A stretch of DNA of 64,000 nucleotides from Spongiibacteraceae bacterium (GCA_028280715.1 JANQLG010000023.1:124001-188000); one strand, 5' to 3'. Shown: positions 9,340 to 19,295, counted from the first letter of the stretch. Translations and numbers: made by a program. Notes: a model not told the origin generated them from the sequence alone.

Positions 9340-10368
9340 TTAATTACTTATAGCATAAGGTAGAGAAAGTACCTCAATTGGTGCTCGGTTCTCGCCAGCA
9401 ACAACGGAATTTTTTTCTATATCCTTGATGGTAATTACCGCTAGTGCCTCTGTTTTGCCATTGCCTAGGCACACGCTGTTTACAATATCGCCAATACTTT
9501 GCTCTTGTTGTGTGTTGAATAGATGATCAGAGGGCGATAAGTTTGGCTCTTCGGCAGTGATACGATACATCTGTCGTTTCATTTTGCCCTTGTAGTGCAT
9601 TCGGGCAATGACTTCCTGGCCGGTATAACAGCCTTTGGTAAAGCTGATCGCGCCAGTGGCTTGGTAGTTCAACATTTGAGGCAGGAACAAATCAGTTGTC
9701 GTGCCGGTGACTTCTCCCAGACCTTGACGAATGGTCAGTAACTCCCAGCTTCTGGAGCCCTGTAAGGTCATGCCTTCGCTAAGTATCGGCCAGAGGTCTG
9801 CTAGTTGATCCGTTTTTATCCAGCATTCAAACATCAGGCCTTCATCATCCAGCTGGATAGCAATATTTTCGTTTGCTATTGAACTATTTAATCGTTCTTC
9901 CAGAGCATTGGGAAATAGCTGCTGGATTGTGCTTTTAGCTTTAGGGCCAGAAAGCCCCAGGGCGATGACAGAGTCACTGTTATCTGATTGTTCTGCTTTT
10001 GAGAATACAATGTATTTGCCGAGAGTTGCTTGCGTTGTAGAGACTAATTCGCGACGCATTCTCAACAGATACTGTTCAGTGTTTAAGCGAGCCAGCAGGA
10101 AACTCGATAACATTCGACCCTTGACATTGCAGTAGGCGCCGTACTGGCTATGTGTGTCATCGACCTCATTGAGGTCGCAGGTGGTTTGGCCCTGCAAGAA
10201 TGTTGCTGTGTCTGGCCCTGTGATTTGTAAATGACCATAGTGGCTCAGCAGGCAGATCATATTTTCTTCAGGTTCCAGGTTGCCGGTATTGGTAATGCTA
10301 TGGCCGACCGGGTCAAGTTGAATACCGTTCTCGGTCAGAAAATTTTGCAAATCTGGATTGTTATTCAT
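9340..10368 (-). CDS. ygfZ: Folate-binding tRNA-modifying/Fe-S maintenance protein YgfZ
   Basis: A 342-residue GcvT-like protein that binds tetrahydrofolate and supports Fe-S enzymes such as MiaB. The family signature KGCYTGQEVIARMHYKGK is present around residue 240, including the conserved Cys of K-G-C-Y-x-G-Q-E. The N-terminal half holds the folate-binding fold, with FLQGQTTCDLN near residue 60. It is divergent from sdhE with a 148-base shared upstream region. That arrangement is common in gammaproteobacteria and supports the call. Confidence 0.93.
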   Translation of the reverse strand: MNNNPDLQNFLTENGIQLDPVGHSITNTGNLEPEENMICLLSHYGHLQITGPDTATFLQGQTTCDLNEVDDTHSQYGAYCNVKGRMLSSFLLARLNTEQYLLRMRRELVSTTQATLGKYIVFSKAEQSDNSDSVIALGLSGPKAKSTIQQLFPNALEERLNSSIANENIAIQLDDEGLMFECWIKTDQLADLWPILSEGMTLQGSRSWELLTIRQGLGEVTGTTTDLFLPQMLNYQATGAISFTKGCYTGQEVIARMHYKGKMKRQMYRITAEEPNLSPSDHLFNTQQEQSIGDIVNSVCLGNGKTEALAVITIKDIEKNSVVAGENRAPIEVLSLPYAISN

Positions 10369-10516
10369 CGGTTAATAGCAGCATGTTGGGGATTTTTTCA
10401 GAGTGTCTATCTTAGGGTTTTTCTTGTTACTTTGTAAGTTAACCGACGGCAGATATCGTTTATTACGGCATATCTGTATAATGCGCCGCCTATCTTTTTT
10501 GCTATAAGCAGGTTTT

Positions 10517-10774
10517 ATGATTTCAGAACAGGAATACAAGCGTCTATGCTGGGCCAGTCGCCGCGGGATGTTGGAGCTGGACTTGGTATTGGTCCCCTTT
10601 GTTGAAAATCGTTTTAAGCAATTGTCTGATGAGGATCAGCAGCGTTATATCAATTTGATGGAATGTGAGGATACGGAATTGTTTGCCTGGTTTTTGGGCA
10701 GGCAAAAACCTGAGGATAGTGAGTTGGCTATTATCGTTGAGCAAATTAATGAGTTCTCAAGAACGCCTCGCTGA
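10517..10774 (+). CDS. sdhE: FAD assembly factor SdhE
   Basis: An 85-residue cytoplasmic protein that promotes covalent FAD attachment to succinate dehydrogenase SdhA and fumarate reductase. The essential RGMLELD motif, with the RGM needed for activity, is at about residue 16. Length and the following acidic helix, with DEDQQRYINLMECED, are typical of YgfY/SdhE. It lies 44 bases before ygfX, and the pair is usually co-transcribed. An older reading of this pair is as the CptB/CptA antitoxin-toxin pair, but the flavinylation role is better established. Confidence 0.95.
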   Translation: MISEQEYKRLCWASRRGMLELDLVLVPFVENRFKQLSDEDQQRYINLMECEDTELFAWFLGRQKPEDSELAIIVEQINEFSRTPR

Positions 10775-10818
10775 TAGTTACAACTAGATCTACAAATTTT
10801 AAACAAGGACTGTTTGAA

Positions 10819-11259
10819 ATGAGGGTAGTGGATAAGGCCCCGCCAATAAATATCAATTTAGTCCCTTCACGTTACATGGCCATTTATCTGCTTGCAGTTC
10901 ATGGCTGTGGGTTAGTGTCTATCTACATGCTCCCGCTACCAGCATATCTTGCTGTGATGAGCTCTGTACTGATTGTGTGGCACTGCTATTACAGTTTGCA
11001 GCGCTGGAATAGCGTTTCTTCAAACAGGCGTGTTGAACAGCTCTGGTGTCATCACCAACAGTGGCATATCAGTGTTGGCGGCAGTGAGATTCCAATCGAG
11101 ATAACTCAAGCTACTGTTTGGTCCTGGTTAATTGTGATTCGGGCCAAAGCGTTAAATGGTCAGCGCAAATATGCGGCGGTAGTCTTTCCTGATAGTACCG
11201 ATACCGATTCTCATCGTAGTTTGAGAGCATATTTACGGTTTATGTTGGTTATAGATTAA
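10819..11259 (+). CDS. ygfX: YgfX (CptA) family membrane protein
   Basis: A 146-residue protein with two closely spaced membrane helices at about residues 20-60 and a cytoplasmic C-terminal part. The sequence INLVPSRYMAIYLLAVHGCG and the late WSWLIVIRAK segment fit the YgfX family. In E. coli the homologue is reported to affect cytoskeletal proteins and is called CptA. The position directly after sdhE supports the identity more strongly than any single motif. The final helix region LRAYLRFML is also typical. Confidence 0.8.
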   Translation: MRVVDKAPPININLVPSRYMAIYLLAVHGCGLVSIYMLPLPAYLAVMSSVLIVWHCYYSLQRWNSVSSNRRVEQLWCHHQQWHISVGGSEIPIEITQATVWSWLIVIRAKALNGQRKYAAVVFPDSTDTDSHRSLRAYLRFMLVID

Positions 11260-11271
11260 CGTTTTCCTGCG

Positions 11272-12849
11272 TTAATTTATCGGTGGAGTTAAGATCGTAT
11301 CCTTTGCTTCAGTTAAGGTCTGTGGATAATCTAGTGTGTAATGCAGGCCGCGGCTTTCCTTACGAGTCATAGCAGAACGGATGATTAACTCTGCTACCAG
11401 TGCTAAATTGCGAAGCTCAATCAAATCGTTAGAGACTTTGTAATTAGAGTAGTATTCGTTGATTTCCTGACGTAACAGCCCAACTCGATTCAGTGCGCGT
11501 TGCAAACGTTTGTCGGTCCGAACAATACCAACGTAGTCCCACATAAAGCGCCTAAGTTCATCCCAGTTGTGGGAAATTACGACATCTTCATCAGAGTTGG
11601 TAACTTGAGATTCATCCCAGTCGGCGGCAGTGATAGGCGCTGAAGAAGAGGCTAATTGCTGCATGATGTGTTTAGCGGCCGAAGTGCCGTATACCATGCA
11701 CTCCAACAGTGAGTTACTGGCCATACGGTTTGCTCCGTGCAAACCGGTGAAAGAGGCCTCGCCGATGGCATAGAGGTTATCGATATCAGTTCTGCCGTGT
11801 TGGTCTACTACAATACCGCCGCAGGTATAGTGCGCTGCAGGTACCACAGGAATGGGATCTCTGGTGATATCAATACCTAGTTCGAAGCAGCGTGTTTTGA
11901 CCGTTGGGAAATGATGTAGCAAAAAGTCGGCAGATTTGTGACTGATATCCAGGTAGACGCAGTCGCTACCCAGCCGCTTCATTTCGTGGTCAATGGCGCG
12001 AGCAACTATATCTCTGGGTGCCAGTTCACCACGTTCATCAAATCGTTCCATGAATCGCTCGCCATTGGGTAGCAGTAGCTTGCCACCTTCACCACGGATG
12101 GCTTCGGTAATCAGGAAGGACTTGGCTTTGGAGTGGTAAAGGCAAGTGGGGTGAAATTGATTAAATTCCAGGTTGGCTACTCGGCAGCCTGCTCGCCAGG
12201 CCATGGCGATGCCATCACCGCTGGCACCGTCAGGGTTACTGGTGTAGAGGTAGGCTTTGCTGGCTCCACCTGTGGCCAGAATCACAAACCGGGCTTGAAA
12301 GACATCGACATGATCATTGGCACGATCAAACACGTAGGCGCCCTGGCAGCGACCCTCTTGCATAATCAAATCAACAGCCACTCTTTGAGTGAAAATTTCA
12401 ATGTTGTCCTGTTTGAGTGCTCGCTGGGTAAGAGTTTCTGATACTGCTCTTCCGGTGGCATCGGCAGTATGAATAACGCGGCGTCGGCTGTGACCACCTT
12501 CTTTGGTTAAGTGGAAAGTCTGTTCCTGGTCAGAATTTCGGTCGAATTGTACACCCTGGTTGACTAGCCAATTAATCGCATCTCGGCTGTTTTCAACGGT
12601 AAAGTTAACGGCATCCGCATGGCAAAGATCAGCCCCTGCTGCCAGCGTGTCAGCGACATGGGACTCAATACTGTCGTGATCATCCAATACAGCGGCAATT
12701 CCACCCTGAGCATAATAAGTGGAACCTTCATTGACGTCGGCTTTGCAGATGACGGCAACACGCGTTGAACTGTCCAGTTGCAGGGCCAGTGTTAGTCCAG
12801 CGGCTCCACTTCCGATCACTAACACTTCATGTTGGTAGTGTTTGCTCAT
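11272..12849 (-). CDS. nadB: L-aspartate oxidase
   Basis: A 525-residue FAD enzyme that oxidises aspartate to iminoaspartate in NAD synthesis. The dinucleotide-binding motif [13 protein letters not shown] is near residue 10. A second FAD segment, [15 protein letters not shown], follows. The active-site regions [21 protein letters not shown] and [13 protein letters not shown] are intact. The C-terminal helical domain has the usual [13 protein letters not shown]. It converges with ygfX, leaving 12 bases between the stops, and is divergent from rpoE, as in many gammaproteobacteria. The partner nadA is not in the window. Confidence 0.97.
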   Translation of the reverse strand: MSKHYQHEVLVIGSGAAGLTLALQLDSSTRVAVICKADVNEGSTYYAQGGIAAVLDDHDSIESHVADTLAAGADLCHADAVNFTVENSRDAINWLVNQGVQFDRNSDQEQTFHLTKEGGHSRRRVIHTADATGRAVSETLTQRALKQDNIEIFTQRVAVDLIMQEGRCQGAYVFDRANDHVDVFQARFVILATGGASKAYLYTSNPDGASGDGIAMAWRAGCRVANLEFNQFHPTCLYHSKAKSFLITEAIRGEGGKLLLPNGERFMERFDERGELAPRDIVARAIDHEMKRLGSDCVYLDISHKSADFLLHHFPTVKTRCFELGIDITRDPIPVVPAAHYTCGGIVVDQHGRTDIDNLYAIGEASFTGLHGANRMASNSLLECMVYGTSAAKHIMQQLASSSAPITAADWDESQVTNSDEDVVISHNWDELRRFMWDYVGIVRTDKRLQRALNRVGLLRQEINEYYSNYKVSNDLIELRNLALVAELIIRSAMTRKESRGLHYTLDYPQTLTEAKDTILTPPIN

Positions 12850-13276
12850 TTGAAAAGGTAAGGCAGTGATTTAGTATTCAGTTTATCTGTCAATTTATCA
12901 GCCTATAAGCGCATTGAATTATTGCCTATACTTTGATCAATTATGTATTTGGGCCGAGTAGTATAAACTGCAGATTGCAGTATGTGACAAATTTATTAAT
13001 AAAAATCGGGTACTTAGCTGAACTTTTTAGCGACGCCAGGTTCTGACGATACATATTTAATGGATTAGCTAATGGAATATGCTTATCGTCAGCTGGCAAA
13101 GTAAAGCTGAGTAAAACAATTAAGAAAAGCTGAGTGCTGTTGGTAGTACGGATTATTAATGGCACTTAAGTAAGGGTTAATTTGGAAGGGGCTATGATCG
13201 AAGAGGCTATGATCTATTCATCAGAGGGTATGGATCGAAGACTTTTAAACATGTTTGACCGGATCAGGAGGTTGTG
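12850..13276. other. 427-base divergent intergenic region between nadB and rpoE
   Basis: It must hold the nadB and rpoE promoters. I see no convincing sigma-E promoter (GGAACTT-type) close to rpoE. Near the rpoE start are three imperfect direct copies of GGCTATGATCGAA (about 13189, 13205 and 13226). An open frame on the minus strand at 12941-13165 lacks a ribosome-binding site and was not accepted as a gene. Confidence 0.4.
13188..13239. repeat. Three imperfect direct repeats upstream of rpoE
   Basis: The units are GGGCTATGATCGAA at 13189-13202, GAGGCTATGATC at 13203-13214 and GAGGGTATGGATCGAA at 13224-13239. Spacing between the starts is about 15 and 21 bases. They could be regulator sites or slippage products. 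No known box was recognised. Confidence 0.4.
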
Positions 13277-13972
13277 ATGACAGCAGCTCAGGAGTCCGAT
13301 CAACAGCTGGTAGAGCGAGTACAAAAAGGCGATAGCCGTGCTTTTGATTTACTGGTGTTGAAGTATCAGCATAAAATTTTCGGGTTGATTTCTCGCTATT
13401 TACGAGATTCCGATGAGATACAGGATGTTGCTCAGGAAGCGTTTATCAAAGCCTATCGCGCATTACCAAAATTTCGTGGCGATAGCGCTTTTTATACTTG
13501 GCTGTATCGAATAGCGATTAATACGGCAAAAAATCACATTGTCAGTAGGAGTCGGAGACCACCAGCTTCCGATGTTGATATTGATGATGCCGAGCATTTT
13601 GAATCGGCGTCGTCCCTGAAGGATATCGAGAACCCGGAGAATGCGTTATATGGTGATGAGCTTAAACTGGTGGTTGAGAAAGCTATCAAATCATTGCCAG
13701 AAGATTTGCGCACTGCGGTAACTCTTCGCGAATTTGATGGTCTTAGTTATGAAGATATTGCGGATGTTATGGAGTGCCCTGTTGGCACAGTAAGATCGAG
13801 AATATTTAGAGCGCGTGAAGCCATTGATAAGCAGGTTCAAGTACAAATTTTTGGTGAGCAGCCTACTACCGATGAAGAACAAGATTCCAAGGTCAAACGC
13901 GCCAAAAAGAAAGAGTCAAAGACAGGTGTTGTCAAAATGACAATGGTTAACAATCAGTTTCAGGTAGTTTAG
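13277..13972 (+). CDS. rpoE: Extracytoplasmic stress sigma factor RpoE (AlgU), with C-terminal extension
   Basis: An ECF sigma factor for envelope stress. Region 2 has YQHKIFGLISRYLRD, QEAFIKAYRALPKFRG and FYTWLYRIAINTAKN, with the RRPPASDVD linker after it. Region 4 has TLREFDGLSYEDIADVMECP and GTVRSRIFRAREA. Up to about residue 192 it aligns in length with E. coli RpoE. It then carries about 39 extra residues that are first acidic, then Lys-rich (VKRAKKKESK), which the classic protein lacks. The ATG at 13277 is preferred over the adjacent GTG at 13274 because GGAGG is only two bases from the latter. rseA follows directly. Confidence 0.96.
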   Translation: MTAAQESDQQLVERVQKGDSRAFDLLVLKYQHKIFGLISRYLRDSDEIQDVAQEAFIKAYRALPKFRGDSAFYTWLYRIAINTAKNHIVSRSRRPPASDVDIDDAEHFESASSLKDIENPENALYGDELKLVVEKAIKSLPEDLRTAVTLREFDGLSYEDIADVMECPVGTVRSRIFRAREAIDKQVQVQIFGEQPTTDEEQDSKVKRAKKKESKTGVVKMTMVNNQFQVV

Positions 13973-13990
13973 TTTCAGGTGAGGTCGTTC

Positions 13991-14698
13991 ATGAGTAATA
14001 CAGTATTTAACAGCCGCATCCGCGAGTCAGTATCAGCATTAATGGATGGCGAATGCGATGAATTAGAGCTGCGTCGGCTGATGTCTGAGGGCTCTGCTGA
14101 TGAAGTTGATGAAACTTGGAAGCGTTACCATCTGATTAGAAATGCGATGCAAAATGAATCTCAATCTTTGACTTTTAGCTCGCTCGATATATCTCAACAA
14201 GTCAGAGCAGCTATCGCAGATGAGGTATCTAATGCCTCAGAAGAATCTAACAACAGTAAATCAGTTACAGGACAGAATTCGGTTGATGGTGATGCAGCGG
14301 TGGCTGCCTGGTATAAGCCAGTTGTAGGCTTTGCTGTGGCGGCGTCAGTTGCTTTTGCTGTTGTGCTGGGTGTGCAGAATTCCAGTCAAACCATACCGGG
14401 TTTGCAGGACCCCATAAATTCGTCGACAGTAGTTGCCAGTAATGCGGCAACCAGTCGCGTGTATCCGGTAACCGGATCAAGCTTGCAGGCGTCGACCAAT
14501 AATGGGCAGGCCAGTGCAGCACCTCATTTTCAGTCTAGAGAGCTGCCAGGTAATATTGCTGCCGGTACAGTTGCTGCTGATTTGGAAGCGCAGCAGCGTC
14601 TGGAGAAATTCATGCTGCGTCATACCGAGCGTGCGGCATTGAATAACGGACAGGGAATGATTTCCTTTGCACGTGTTGCGAGCTTTGAAACGGAATAG
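13991..14698 (+). CDS. rseA: Anti-sigma-E factor RseA (MucA)
   Basis: A single-span inner-membrane protein that holds RpoE inactive until proteolysis by DegS and RseP. The N-terminal cytoplasmic part has RESVSALMDGECDELELRRLM and WKRYHLIRNAM, the sigma-binding pattern of RseA. One membrane helix follows at about residues 108-128 (VVGFAVAASVAFAVVLGV), then a periplasmic part of about 105 residues. The ATG at 13991 is preferred because AGGTGAG precedes it by seven bases. The gene is 18 bases after rpoE. Confidence 0.93.
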   Translation: MSNTVFNSRIRESVSALMDGECDELELRRLMSEGSADEVDETWKRYHLIRNAMQNESQSLTFSSLDISQQVRAAIADEVSNASEESNNSKSVTGQNSVDGDAAVAAWYKPVVGFAVAASVAFAVVLGVQNSSQTIPGLQDPINSSTVVASNAATSRVYPVTGSSLQASTNNGQASAAPHFQSRELPGNIAAGTVAADLEAQQRLEKFMLRHTERAALNNGQGMISFARVASFETE

Positions 14699-14708
14699 TT
14701 GATAACAA

Positions 14709-15680
14709 GTGTTGACGCAAGCTGGAAAAATCGTTCTTGCATTTTTTTCGTGGTTGTTGGTAAGTAGTGTTTCTGCCAGCGATGCTAATCACTGGTTGAA
14801 TAGAATGTCCCATAGCTTTCACGAAGTGAATTATACCGGGGCATTCACTTATCAGCAGGGCGATAAATTACAGTCTTTTAGGATTACTCATGCCGTATTT
14901 GCAGGAGAAGAATACGAACGTCTTGAATACCTGGATGGAGATAAAAAGGATGTTATCCGAAAGGGCCATGACTTTGAGTGTATTCATCCTGGGCATCACC
15001 TGATTCGTTTTCTAAAGTCGGATAATAATTCAGAACTAATAGGTCAAAATGGCGTTGTTCCGCTATCGGATTACTACAGTATGCTGGTGGTGGGTAAAGG
15101 CAAGGTGGCTGGCCGTGCTGTGGTGCTTATCGATGTGATGCCAAAGGATAGGCATCGATTTGGCTATCGACTTTCGTTAGATGAGGATACAGCGCTACTG
15201 CTACGCTCAGAATTGATGGGTATTAATGGCAAGGTTTTGGAGCGCTTTCAGTTTGTGGATATCACTGTAGATGGGCCAATCGATCCTGCCTACTTTGATG
15301 GTGCTAAGGAAAGTTATCATCCATACCATATAGCAACTCAGCATCAATCATTGAAAGAATCCTCGGAAATCAGTCCAAAAAGACTATGGCGTGTTGATTG
15401 GTTGCCTAAGGGATTTACTCCTGTAGCAGCCAACCGAGATGAAAATCACCAGGATATGGCTACCTACACTGATGGTTTAGCGGTATTCTCTGTATTCTTG
15501 GAAAAGCATGATCAGCCGCTTCAAAATTCATCTCAAATGGAAGGGCGCGCCCAGCGAGGGGCTACCGTTGCCTATTCCAGGGCCTTGATATTGGGCGGAC
15601 AGCCTCATAGAGTTACTGTTGTTGGAGAGGTGCCTCAGGCAACGGCGCGTCAGGTTGCCCAATCCGTTGTGCAGGAATAG
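14709..15680 (+). CDS. rseB: Sigma-E regulatory protein RseB (MucB)
   Basis: A periplasmic protein that binds RseA and shields it from DegS. A signal peptide (GKIVLAFFSWLLVSSVSASD) is followed by the LolA-like lipid-sensing domain with NYTGAFTYQQGDKLQSFRITH. The C-terminal domain after about residue 215 contains WRVDWLPKGFTPV, a typical RseB segment. The start is a GTG directly followed by an in-frame TTG, either of which could serve. The gap to rseA is 10 bases, so translation is likely coupled. Confidence 0.93.
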   Translation: MLTQAGKIVLAFFSWLLVSSVSASDANHWLNRMSHSFHEVNYTGAFTYQQGDKLQSFRITHAVFAGEEYERLEYLDGDKKDVIRKGHDFECIHPGHHLIRFLKSDNNSELIGQNGVVPLSDYYSMLVVGKGKVAGRAVVLIDVMPKDRHRFGYRLSLDEDTALLLRSELMGINGKVLERFQFVDITVDGPIDPAYFDGAKESYHPYHIATQHQSLKESSEISPKRLWRVDWLPKGFTPVAANRDENHQDMATYTDGLAVFSVFLEKHDQPLQNSSQMEGRAQRGATVAYSRALILGGQPHRVTVVGEVPQATARQVAQSVVQE

Positions 15681-15741
15681 CCATCTCGACAAGTTTTGTC
15701 TGTTTTTTCGGTCTTATTAGAGTTGCCAATAGAGTTGCCAA

Positions 15742-16233
15742 ATGATCACTGAAAGGGGAAGGGTAGTCGCCATTGAATCCGATAGTTTATGGGTTGAGAC
15801 TATCCGCCAAAGTACCTGCCAAAGTTGCTCTGCTCAAAAAGGATGTGGGCACGGCTTGCTTAACCAAATCAGCAATAAGCAGCGTCATCATGTGAGGGTG
15901 CTACTTGCTGCATTCTCTGCAACAGAGTTTGAAATTAATGATGAGGTTGAAATCAGTATTCCTGAACAGATTTTAGTTTCAGGGGCATTGATGGTGTACA
16001 TCCTGCCATTGATATCCATGTTGATTGGTGCGGGTTTGGCTACACAGTTTTGGCCAAGCGATATAACGGCCGTGGCTGGAGCGGTAGTTGGGTTTGTGAG
16101 CGGTATCAGTGTGGTACGTTATCATGCGCAGATCAATCGGGGTAACGACCAACTGCAACCTAAAGTGACTTCAAAACTTGCTGCTAATACTCAATATCCT
16201 ACCAAAGCAATCCATTTGGCTGATCCTTTATAG
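15742..16233 (+). CDS. rseC: SoxR-reducing system/sigma-E locus protein RseC
   Basis: An inner-membrane protein of 163 residues. The N-terminal cytoplasmic part has the RseC cysteine cluster CQSCSAQKGCG, a possible metal or Fe-S site. Two membrane helices follow at about residues 75-97 and 101-122. The C-terminal tail is short and polar. RseC homologues belong to the Rsx reducing system that resets SoxR, and also sit in sigma-E operons, as here. It ends the rpoE-rseABC unit. Confidence 0.9.
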   Translation: MITERGRVVAIESDSLWVETIRQSTCQSCSAQKGCGHGLLNQISNKQRHHVRVLLAAFSATEFEINDEVEISIPEQILVSGALMVYILPLISMLIGAGLATQFWPSDITAVAGAVVGFVSGISVVRYHAQINRGNDQLQPKVTSKLAANTQYPTKAIHLADPL

Positions 16234-16262
16234 TCTTGCCTTCATAGCACTGTCTTGATAGC

Positions 16263-16287
16263 ACAGTGACTATTGACACTGTATAAT
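16263..16287 (+). promoter_or_regulatory. Probable lepA promoter with an abutting palindrome
   Basis: A consensus -10 box TATAAT is at 16282-16287. The only good -35-like hexamers, TTGATA at 16255 and TTGACA at 16273, are wrongly spaced (21 and 3 bases). Directly before the -10 lies a perfect inverted repeat ACAGTG-N8-CACTGT (16263-16282), which could be an operator. Confidence 0.4.
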
Positions 16288-16399
16288 CGCGCGCTGGTTT
16301 GCGAACATGTTATTTTCTGGTCACAGTGTGAATTAGAAAGTACGACAACGTTGCAATGATATTGGTTAGTTAGGTGGTACTAGTTAGACAGGCCCTTGT

Positions 16400-18199
16400 G
16401 TGAGTGATTTAGCCTTAATTCGTAATTTCTCCATTATTGCCCATATCGATCACGGTAAATCGACTTTGGCAGATCGTTTTATCCAGATCTGCGGTGGTTT
16501 GAGCGACCGTGAGATGGATGAGCAGGTACTGGATTCAATGGACATTGAGCGGGAGCGTGGTATCACGATCAAGGCGCAAAGTGTGACGCTGAATTATCAG
16601 GCTAAAGACGGTAACACCTACCAGCTGAATTTCATTGATACGCCAGGCCATGTTGATTTTTCCTATGAAGTATCGCGCTCACTGGCAGCCTGTGAAGGTG
16701 CTCTGCTCGTGGTCGATGCAGCCCAGGGCGTAGAAGCGCAGTCAGTAGCTAATTGCTATACCGCGATTGAGCAGGGTTTGGAAGTGCTTCCGGTGTTAAA
16801 CAAAATGGATCTGCCACAGGCTGAACCCGATACCGTTAAAAAAGAAATTGAAGAAATTATTGGACTGGATGCGAGTGACGCTATTCCGGTCAGTGCTAAA
16901 TCAGGGATGGGTGTTGAAGATCTATTAGAACAACTGGTGGAATTGATTCCTTCGCCGGAAGGTGATCCTGCTGGCGATTTGCAGGCGCTGATCATCGATT
17001 CCTGGTTTGATAACTATCTTGGTGTTGTATCCCTGGTGCGTGTTAAAAATGGCGAACTGAACAAGGGCGACAAAATTATTATGAAGTCGCAGAGCAAAGC
17101 GCACTCTGTCGACAGCGTGGGTATTTTTACGCCGAAACGTCATGAAACAGGCTGCCTGAAGGCTGGTGAAGTGGGTTACGTCGTAGCTGGTATCAAGGAT
17201 ATTCACGGCGCTCCGGTAGGCGATACCATTACTCATTCATCGACACCTGATGTCGATCAGATGCCAGGTTTCCAAACAATCAAGCCACAGGTCTATGCGG
17301 GAATGTTTACTGTATCTTCCGATGATTATGAAGATTTTCGGGATGCGCTGGCGAAATTAACCCTGAATGACGCGTCATTATTTTATGAGCCGGAAACTTC
17401 TGATGCATTGGGCTTTGGTTTCCGGATCGGTTTCCTGGGCATGTTGCACATGGAAATTATCCAGGAGCGTCTGGAACGAGAATATGATCTTGATTTGATC
17501 ACCACTGCGCCGACGGTTATCTATGAGGTGGAAAAAAACAATGGCGATGTTGTGATGGTAGATAATCCATCGGCGTTGCCTGGTCCAGGCGAGATCAGTG
17601 AAATTCGTGAGCCAATAGCGCTGGCGAATATTTTGGTGCCACAGGAATATCTGGGTAATGTTATTTCGCTCTGTGTAGAAAAACGCGGCGTGCAAAAGGA
17701 TATGCAATTTTTAGGTCATCAAGTGTCATTAAGCTATGAATTGCCAATGGGCGAAGTGGTCATGGATTTTTTTGATCGCTTGAAATCGGTGAGTCGTGGT
17801 TACGCGTCATTGGATTATAGTTTTGACCGCTTTGAAAAATCGAATCTGGTGAAACTGGATGTATTGATCAATGGTGATCGTGTCGATGCGCTAGCCATGA
17901 TTATTCATCGTGATCATGCTATGTCGAAGGGACGGGCTTTGACTGAAAAAATGAAAGAGTTAATTCATCGTCAAATGTTCGATGTGGCTATTCAGGCAGC
18001 AATAGGCGGACAGATTATTGCCAGGACAACAGTAAAGGCTTTGCGGAAAAATGTGACAGCCAAGTGTTATGGTGGTGACATTACTCGTAAACGCAAGCTG
18101 TTGGAAAAACAAAAGGCTGGTAAAAAACGTATGAAACAGGTGGGTAGTGTTGAAATACCTCAAAGTGCGTTTCTGGCTGTGTTAAAAGTCGATAATTAG
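16400..18199 (+). CDS. lepA: Elongation factor 4, ribosome back-translocating GTPase LepA
   Basis: A translational GTPase that acts on stalled or mis-translocated ribosomes and affects initiation. It is 599 residues, the usual length. G-domain motifs are intact: [10 protein letters not shown] (G1), RGITI (G2), DTPGH (G3), NKMD (G4). The EF-4-specific C-terminal domain contains [26 protein letters not shown]. It starts with GTG (GTG AGT GAT). It lies 37 bases upstream of lepB, the classic pairing that gave the gene its name. Confidence 0.98.
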   Translation: MSDLALIRNFSIIAHIDHGKSTLADRFIQICGGLSDREMDEQVLDSMDIERERGITIKAQSVTLNYQAKDGNTYQLNFIDTPGHVDFSYEVSRSLAACEGALLVVDAAQGVEAQSVANCYTAIEQGLEVLPVLNKMDLPQAEPDTVKKEIEEIIGLDASDAIPVSAKSGMGVEDLLEQLVELIPSPEGDPAGDLQALIIDSWFDNYLGVVSLVRVKNGELNKGDKIIMKSQSKAHSVDSVGIFTPKRHETGCLKAGEVGYVVAGIKDIHGAPVGDTITHSSTPDVDQMPGFQTIKPQVYAGMFTVSSDDYEDFRDALAKLTLNDASLFYEPETSDALGFGFRIGFLGMLHMEIIQERLEREYDLDLITTAPTVIYEVEKNNGDVVMVDNPSALPGPGEISEIREPIALANILVPQEYLGNVISLCVEKRGVQKDMQFLGHQVSLSYELPMGEVVMDFFDRLKSVSRGYASLDYSFDRFEKSNLVKLDVLINGDRVDALAMIIHRDHAMSKGRALTEKMKELIHRQMFDVAIQAAIGGQIIARTTVKALRKNVTAKCYGGDITRKRKLLEKQKAGKKRMKQVGSVEIPQSAFLAVLKVDN

Positions 18200-18236
18200 A
18201 ACCTGCTATTAAAATAATTACACTAACGGAATTTCT

Positions 18237-19295
18237 ATGGTTGATAATTTACTGATCGTCGTGTCGTTGATTTCTTTGATTATCTGGTTTGTCCAGGAGA
18301 AGTATGCGCGCACTAAAGTTCAGAGCAAGTTCGACAGCATTATTGGTCAAGGGCAGCAAGTGCCTGTTGATCAGATTCCTTCCGTAGTAATGCCAGAATG
18401 GAATGAATGGCTGTTAAGAGCTGTATTTGCAATCTGGGCTGGTTGGGCTGCATCAGTTGTGGTGCTTAAAGATGGTGACTTCGCTTTTGTGCTGGTAATG
18501 CTAACGTTTCTTTCTGGTATTGTGACAGGATTGGATAAGCTAATTTTTGCTGGTGCCCGATCAGCTTATGTAGAGTCGAAGGCGGTAGTTGATTATCTTG
18601 CAAAATATACTCAGGAACAAAGAGACGTGCTGAAACTATATTTTGGCCAGGAAATGGTGGTTGGCGAATATTCCAAATCCTTTTTCCCGGTTCTGGCTCT
18701 TGTGTTGGTCTTGCGCTCTTTTATAGTCGAACCTTTTCAGATTCCCTCTGCATCCATGGTGCCAACATTACTAGTGGGCGATTATATCTTGGTGAATAAA
18801 TATACCTATGGGTTACGGTTGCCTGTTATTGGAACGAAGGTGGTCGAGGTGGGTGAACCGTCGCGTGGAGATGTGATGGTGTTTTTCCCTCCCCATAAGG
18901 ATATCTATTTTATTAAACGGGTAATTGGTGTTCCCGGTGATCAAATTACTTATAAGAACAAAGAATTATTTGTGAATGGTGAACCTGTGCCACAGGAATT
19001 ATTAGCTGAATTACCGCCAAACAGACCTGAAGTTCAGTTGGTATCTGAAAAGGTTAATGAACTTGAATATTTAACCTATAAATCCAAATCGATCTATCGT
19101 AATGACGATTTTTCAATCACACTCGAACCTGGTTACTATTGGATGATGGGTGATAATCGAGACAACAGCAGTGACAGCCGAGTGTGGGGTCCAGTACCTG
19201 AGGAACGTATAGTGGGCAAAGCCTTTGCGATCTGGATGCACTGGCCTGGTTTCACCCAATTTCCAAGCTTTAGTCGCACCGGTGGCATTCAGTAA
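18237..19295 (+). CDS. lepB: Signal peptidase I
   Basis: The inner-membrane serine protease that cleaves Sec and Tat signal peptides. Membrane helices lie near the N-terminus (residues ~4-18 and ~60-100) and again just before the catalytic part. The catalytic Ser173 is in PSASMVPTLL and the general-base Lys227 in FIKRVIGVPGD. The late GDNRDNSSDSR box is intact. At 352 residues it is longer than many homologues, mostly through the N-terminal membrane region. It is co-directional with lepA. Confidence 0.96.
   Translation: MVDNLLIVVSLISLIIWFVQEKYARTKVQSKFDSIIGQGQQVPVDQIPSVVMPEWNEWLLRAVFAIWAGWAASVVVLKDGDFAFVLVMLTFLSGIVTGLDKLIFAGARSAYVESKAVVDYLAKYTQEQRDVLKLYFGQEMVVGEYSKSFFPVLALVLVLRSFIVEPFQIPSASMVPTLLVGDYILVNKYTYGLRLPVIGTKVVEVGEPSRGDVMVFFPPHKDIYFIKRVIGVPGDQITYKNKELFVNGEPVPQELLAELPPNRPEVQLVSEKVNELEYLTYKSKSIYRNDDFSITLEPGYYWMMGDNRDNSSDSRVWGPVPEERIVGKAFAIWMHWPGFTQFPSFSRTGGIQ

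Noticed and set aside
12941-13165. Minus-strand 74-codon frame with a signal-like hydrophobic start, upstream of nadB
   Set aside because: GTG start without a ribosome-binding site, no family likeness, and it lies in the divergent promoter region of nadB and rpoE.
16255-16278. TTGATA and TTGACA as -35 boxes of the lepA promoter
   Set aside because: Their spacing to TATAAT is 21 and 3 bases, both outside the workable range.
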